DNA of 9,109 nucleotides, from the NCBI GenBank assembly GCA_002937555.1, contig PTKB01000099.1, positions 1-9,109 on the forward strand, read 5' to 3'. This document shows, in pieces, positions 6,053 through 9,109 of the stretch (positions within the stretch are counted from its first letter, which is position 1; every line of letters begins with the position of its first letter). A program made the translations under genes and the position numbers. This DNA comes from Alphaproteobacteria bacterium MarineAlpha10_Bin2 (lineage in GTDB: Bacteria > Pseudomonadota > Alphaproteobacteria > UBA828). The notes beneath the pieces were generated by a model. It did no database searches. It was not told where the DNA came from and saw only the letters and a program-made list of their open reading frames with translations.

Positions 6053-6732
6053 CACGAGACGACTGGCGAAAATATTGCTGCGAGTTCATCGGCACCTTTA
6101 GCCTGGTCTTTTTCGCCGCCGGCGCGGTGGTGGTTGACGGCTTGGTGGGCGGCGGGCTTGGCATGGTTGGCGCCGGGCTCATCTCCGGCATGGTGATCAC
6201 CGTCGTAATCTATGCGTTTGGTCACATTTCGGGCGCCCATGTGAATCCGGCGCTCTCGCTAGCCGCGGTGCTGATCGGTCATTTGGATCGCCGCTTGTTG
6301 CCTGGCTATGTCATAGCGCAGATGGCCGGATCGGTGTTTGCCGGCATGTGTCTGCTCTGGGCCATCGGAGACTACAACAGCATGGGCGCCAATCTTCCGA
6401 ATATCGAACTCGGCATATCTCCAGTCACGGCACTCCTAATCGAGCTTTTCTTGTCATTCCTGTTGATGTGGGTGGTTGCCGGTGTTGGATTGGACAAGCG
6501 TGCGCACGGTCCTTTCGCGGGCCTGGCAGTGGGTGCGGTGGTGGGAATCGAGGTGATGCTGTTTGGCGCTGTGGCGGGCGCCGCGATGAATCCGGCCCGC
6601 GCCTTCGGCCCCTATGTCGCCATGGGCGATTTCAGCCATTACTGGATATATGTGGTCGGGCCCTTTGCCGGAATGGCGCTCGGCGGATTTGCTTATCGCT
6701 TTACCCACGCCCTTGGCGGGCGGGCGGTTTAG
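6049..6732 (+). CDS. Aquaporin (MIP family channel) with a non-canonical selectivity filter
   Basis: A 227-residue inner-membrane channel with six predicted helices and both half-helix motifs, HVNPALS (N66) and MNPARAF (N181). By spacing from the NPA motifs against AqpZ and GlpF, the four aromatic/arginine filter positions are S46, V169, A178 and R184. AqpZ has Phe/His/Thr/Arg and GlpF has Trp/Gly/Phe/Arg. Small residues at three positions predict a wider pore than a water-only channel, somewhat like plant NIP II channels that pass boric acid, arsenite or glycerol. This reading is inference from alignment by eye. The start ATG overlaps the BKACE stop (ATGA), so the two are translationally coupled and probably share a pathway. 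It ends 15 bases before the convergent histidine kinase. Confidence 0.9.
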   Translation: MTRDDWRKYCCEFIGTFSLVFFAAGAVVVDGLVGGGLGMVGAGLISGMVITVVIYAFGHISGAHVNPALSLAAVLIGHLDRRLLPGYVIAQMAGSVFAGMCLLWAIGDYNSMGANLPNIELGISPVTALLIELFLSFLLMWVVAGVGLDKRAHGPFAGLAVGAVVGIEVMLFGAVAGAAMNPARAFGPYVAMGDFSHYWIYVVGPFAGMALGGFAYRFTHALGGRAV

Positions 6733-6747
6733 GTGATGAAATACTCG

Positions 6748-8313
6748 TCAGGACGCCTGAGAGTGCGCCAAGGCGGTTTGCAGGACGATGCGCTCGGCCG
6801 GGAACCGTACCGTGACGATGGTGCCGGCGCCGAATTCGCTTTGTAGATCCAACGAACCGCCATGCAATTCGACGAATGACTTTGTCAGCGGCAAGCCGAG
6901 TCCGGTTCCCTCATACTTCCGGTTTAGGTCGCTATCAATTTGTTGGAACGGGGCCAGTACTTTCGGAATGTCCGCGAGCGCGATACCGATGCCGTTATCG
7001 ATGATCTGAAATAAGAATCCAATTTCGCGGCGATACCAAATCTTGAGGGTCACCCGTCCGCCGGACGGTGTGAATTTTATCGCGTTGGACAGAAGATTGA
7101 TCATGATCTGTTTGAATTTGCGCTCATCGGCAAACAGCGCTGGTACGTAGAGTTCGTAGTCGCAGATGATTTCGACGCCCGCCTCGCGAGCGCGTCCGCC
7201 GACCATGGTCAGGCATGAATCGAGCGCCCGGGACACGTCAACATTGACCTCGCGCAACTCGCTTTTTCCGGCCTCGATCTTTGAGAGTTCCAATATCTCG
7301 TTTATGTGATCCAGAAGGTGGAGTCCGGATTCGTTAATGTCCTCCACATAATCGACATATTTTTGATGGCCGAGCGGGCCAAACATCTTGCCGAGAATGA
7401 CATCCGAAAAACCGATAATCGCGTTGAGCGGCGTGCGTAACTCGTGACTCATAGTGGCGAGAAATTCCGATTTGGCGGCGTTTGCGGCGTTTGCGGCTTT
7501 GAGTGCTTCCGCCAACTCTCCAGTTCGTTCCTCGACACGTTGTTCCAGATTGTCGCGCATGCGGATGAGCTCCGCTTCGTTGCGCCGAATCGTCGTGACA
7601 TTCTCTCTGAAGACCTTCAGCGCGCGTGCCATCGCACCGATTTCGTCTTTCCGACCGGCGCCCGGAATTTGCACCCGATCATCTCCAGCGGCAAGGCGGC
7701 TCGTGACTGCGGTAATGGCCCGAATAGGCCGGACGAATTGACGGCCAAGATAGAGTGAGATTCCGAGCCCTAAACTAATGACCAGGCAGACAAAAAACAC
7801 CTGGATGTTGAACACTTCGTTGGATTTTTCTTCGGCCGCCAGCATGAAATCATAGCCCCGAACAACGGCCAGCTCTACGAGTGTTTCCAACTCTTCTTCG
7901 ATGGTCTCATAGGCGACTTCCTGCCGGAGTATTGTCTCGCCCAAATTGCCGCCTTCCTCGGCGAGGCGCGCCTTTGTTTTCCGCAAATGCGCCAATCGCT
8001 CGAGGCCGGATTCGATATGGGTGATCAACGCCGCCCCGGCCGGATTGCGCAGCCGCTCGGACACGATCGACAAATCCTCGCGAACGGCGCGCTCATGCGC
8101 TGCGATCACGGGTGTATTCTCTCCGGCTAGGCGGATGCGCACAAACGCCGTCTGTGCGCTGCGTGCAAAGCTGCTTGCCATGAGAGGATATTCGAACAGT
8201 TCGGTGGTCAGCCGGCTGGTGCGCAGAATTCCATCGACGGCCGTAAATCCCATAGCGCCGCTGAATAAAACAATGGCGGTAAATCCGATGACGAGCTTAT
8301 TGCGAATCTTCAT
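6748..8313 (-). CDS. Membrane HAMP-domain sensor histidine kinase
   Basis: A 521-residue two-component sensor. An N-terminal membrane helix (about 7-27) is followed by a helical periplasmic region of about 140 residues, probably a four-helix bundle. A second membrane helix (about 170-190), a HAMP domain (about 190-245) and a coiled-coil linker come next. The HisKA motif MSHELRTPLNAIIGFSDVI has the phosphoacceptor at H290. The ATPase domain shows the N box NLLSNAIKF (406-414), DNGIGI (439-444), FQQID (456-460) and GTGLGLPL (469-476). All catalytic motifs are intact. The linker contains a 9-bp tandem repeat (7475-7500) encoding an Ala-Asn-Ala run. There is no receiver domain and no adjacent response regulator, so it is an orphan kinase here; its signal is unknown. 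A CtrA-type box lies about 58 bases upstream of the start. Confidence 0.95.
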   Translation of the reverse strand: MKIRNKLVIGFTAIVLFSGAMGFTAVDGILRTSRLTTELFEYPLMASSFARSAQTAFVRIRLAGENTPVIAAHERAVREDLSIVSERLRNPAGAALITHIESGLERLAHLRKTKARLAEEGGNLGETILRQEVAYETIEEELETLVELAVVRGYDFMLAAEEKSNEVFNIQVFFVCLVISLGLGISLYLGRQFVRPIRAITAVTSRLAAGDDRVQIPGAGRKDEIGAMARALKVFRENVTTIRRNEAELIRMRDNLEQRVEERTGELAEALKAANAANAAKSEFLATMSHELRTPLNAIIGFSDVILGKMFGPLGHQKYVDYVEDINESGLHLLDHINEILELSKIEAGKSELREVNVDVSRALDSCLTMVGGRAREAGVEIICDYELYVPALFADERKFKQIMINLLSNAIKFTPSGGRVTLKIWYRREIGFLFQIIDNGIGIALADIPKVLAPFQQIDSDLNRKYEGTGLGLPLTKSFVELHGGSLDLQSEFGAGTIVTVRFPAERIVLQTALAHSQAS

Positions 8314-8370
8314 CGAGGTCCGCTTTGATTCAGTCTGGTCAAGCCTCGACTGTATTGTTTGCGCTGAGCC

Positions 8371-8386
8371 GTTAACGATTTATTAA
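8371..8386 (-). promoter_or_regulatory. CtrA-type binding box upstream of the histidine kinase
   Basis: The minus strand reads TTAATAAATCGTTAAC, an exact TTAA-N7-TTAA with the trailing C of the CtrA consensus. It sits about 58 bases upstream of the kinase start, in the only sizeable intergenic gap beside that gene. A third TTAA (8389-8392) lies next to it. CtrA is the alphaproteobacterial cell-cycle and motility regulator. The match is exact, but the site lies in an AT-rich patch, so chance is possible. Confidence 0.5.
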
Positions 8387-8427
8387 TTTTAACGAAAGAA
8401 TTTCGCCAACCGGGGATATCAGCGTAT

Positions 8428-9109
8428 TCAGGCGTGCTTGTCGCGGCCTAAGGCCTTGCCCCAATCGGCATAATGATGCTCCTCCGCTTCACTGGTGTCG
8501 GGCACCAGAAGTTCCAGCGGCGTGGTAAAATCGCTGTGCCGGAGCGCGCGCAATTTGATCTCATAGTCCTGAAGGCGCTTCAGCCCGGCATCGACGAGGG
8601 CCGGTATTTCCGGGTTCATTTCGCCCAACATGTTCGCCGTTACCTCTTTGCAAAGTCGTGCAATCTCACGTCCGGTGAGCCGTTCGGTCTCGTTAGCCAG
8701 GCGAGAATAGGAAAGTGAGCGGTGATCGACCGGAATGCCTTTGTCTTCAAGATGAATGCGGAAGATGTCAGCGCGCGCCTCGGCATCTGGCAGATCGATC
8801 AAAATACGGCGCTCGAAGCGCGAAAGTACGGCGGCGTCCAAGTCCCACGGGCGGTTGGTGGCGCCGACGGTCATCACCAAATCGCGTTTGCCCTTTTGCG
8901 CAAAGCCGTCGATTTCGGAAAGGATGGCGGCCAGCATTTGCTGGTGATAGAGCTGGCCTTCACTGCCGCGGCTTTTGCACAGCGCATCGAACTCGTCGAT
9001 GAAGATGATCGATGGCCGTCCGTCCCGTGTGAATTTGCGCGCCACACGATAGAGGGTGCTGATCAGGCGGCCGGATTCGCCGACCCACTTGCTGACGATA
9101 TGGCTCGCT
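8428..9109 (-). CDS. AAA ATPase of the Vps4/katanin/spastin type, 5' end outside the window
   Basis: The C-terminal part of an AAA ATPase; the frame stays open to the right edge, where it reads SHIVSKWVGESGRL, so the true start lies beyond the window. A GTG at 9045 is internal, not the start. KWVGES carries the aromatic pore loop, IIFIDEFDAL is Walker B, and GATNRPWDLD is sensor 1. SRFERRILIDLP matches the second-arginine region in the Vps4/katanin/spastin form (RFEKRIYIPLP-like) rather than the usual GRFDR of FtsH or Cdc48. Walker A must lie outside the window. About 110 residues follow, including a helical lid and a charged tail ending in DKHA. Such proteins use ATP to remodel or extract protein partners; the substrate here is unknown. 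It lies 114 bases upstream of the kinase on the same strand. Confidence 0.85.
   Translation of the reverse strand, partial: ASHIVSKWVGESGRLISTLYRVARKFTRDGRPSIIFIDEFDALCKSRGSEGQLYHQQMLAAILSEIDGFAQKGKRDLVMTVGATNRPWDLDAAVLSRFERRILIDLPDAEARADIFRIHLEDKGIPVDHRSLSYSRLANETERLTGREIARLCKEVTANMLGEMNPEIPALVDAGLKRLQDYEIKLRALRHSDFTTPLELLVPDTSEAEEHHYADWGKALGRDKHA

Noticed and set aside
6748..6760. TCAGG-ACG-CCTGA hairpin as a terminator between the aquaporin and kinase genes
   Set aside because: The stem is only 5 bp, it overlaps the kinase stop codon and no T-run follows on either strand.

Overview
The window reads as a moderately GC-rich alphaproteobacterial chromosome segment. Supporting this are the codon usage of the long genes, a CtrA-type box (TTAA-N7-TTAA) upstream of a histidine kinase, and alphaproteobacteria-like family members. 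The species cannot be named from the sequence alone.

Layout, left to right. (1) Positions 1-763 hold no convincing gene. This stretch is partly AT-rich and full of direct and inverted repeats; at its far left a ribosome binding site and ATG point off the window on the minus strand. (2) Positions 764-804 (minus) match the first 41 nucleotides of a selenocysteine tRNA: 8-nt acceptor strand, long D-arm and the UCA anticodon loop. After that the sequence stops behaving like a tRNA. (3) selB (848-2779) and selA (2776-4263) lie just upstream on the same minus strand, translationally coupled by a GTGA overlap. Together they form a selA-selB-selC order, with selC apparently broken after the anticodon. 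(4) Diverging from selA on the plus strand is a compact three-gene unit: a PhzF-family protein, a BKACE (DUF849) beta-keto acid cleavage enzyme, and a small aquaporin with an unusual predicted selectivity filter. (5) Converging on the aquaporin is a membrane HAMP histidine kinase. Behind it is the C-terminal part of a Vps4/katanin-like AAA ATPase that runs off the right edge.

How they work together. SelA converts Ser-tRNA(Sec) to Sec-tRNA(Sec), and SelB delivers it to UGA codons on selenoprotein mRNAs. Both proteins look intact, so the missing 3' half of the adjacent tRNA gene is the main puzzle. The likeliest explanations are insertion of a mobile element in the anticodon region, with a functional selC elsewhere, or an assembly junction. 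The repeat-rich noncoding block after the break fits the end of an integrated element, but no integrase is visible. The PhzF/BKACE/aquaporin unit looks like an uncharacterised small-molecule catabolism or uptake module.
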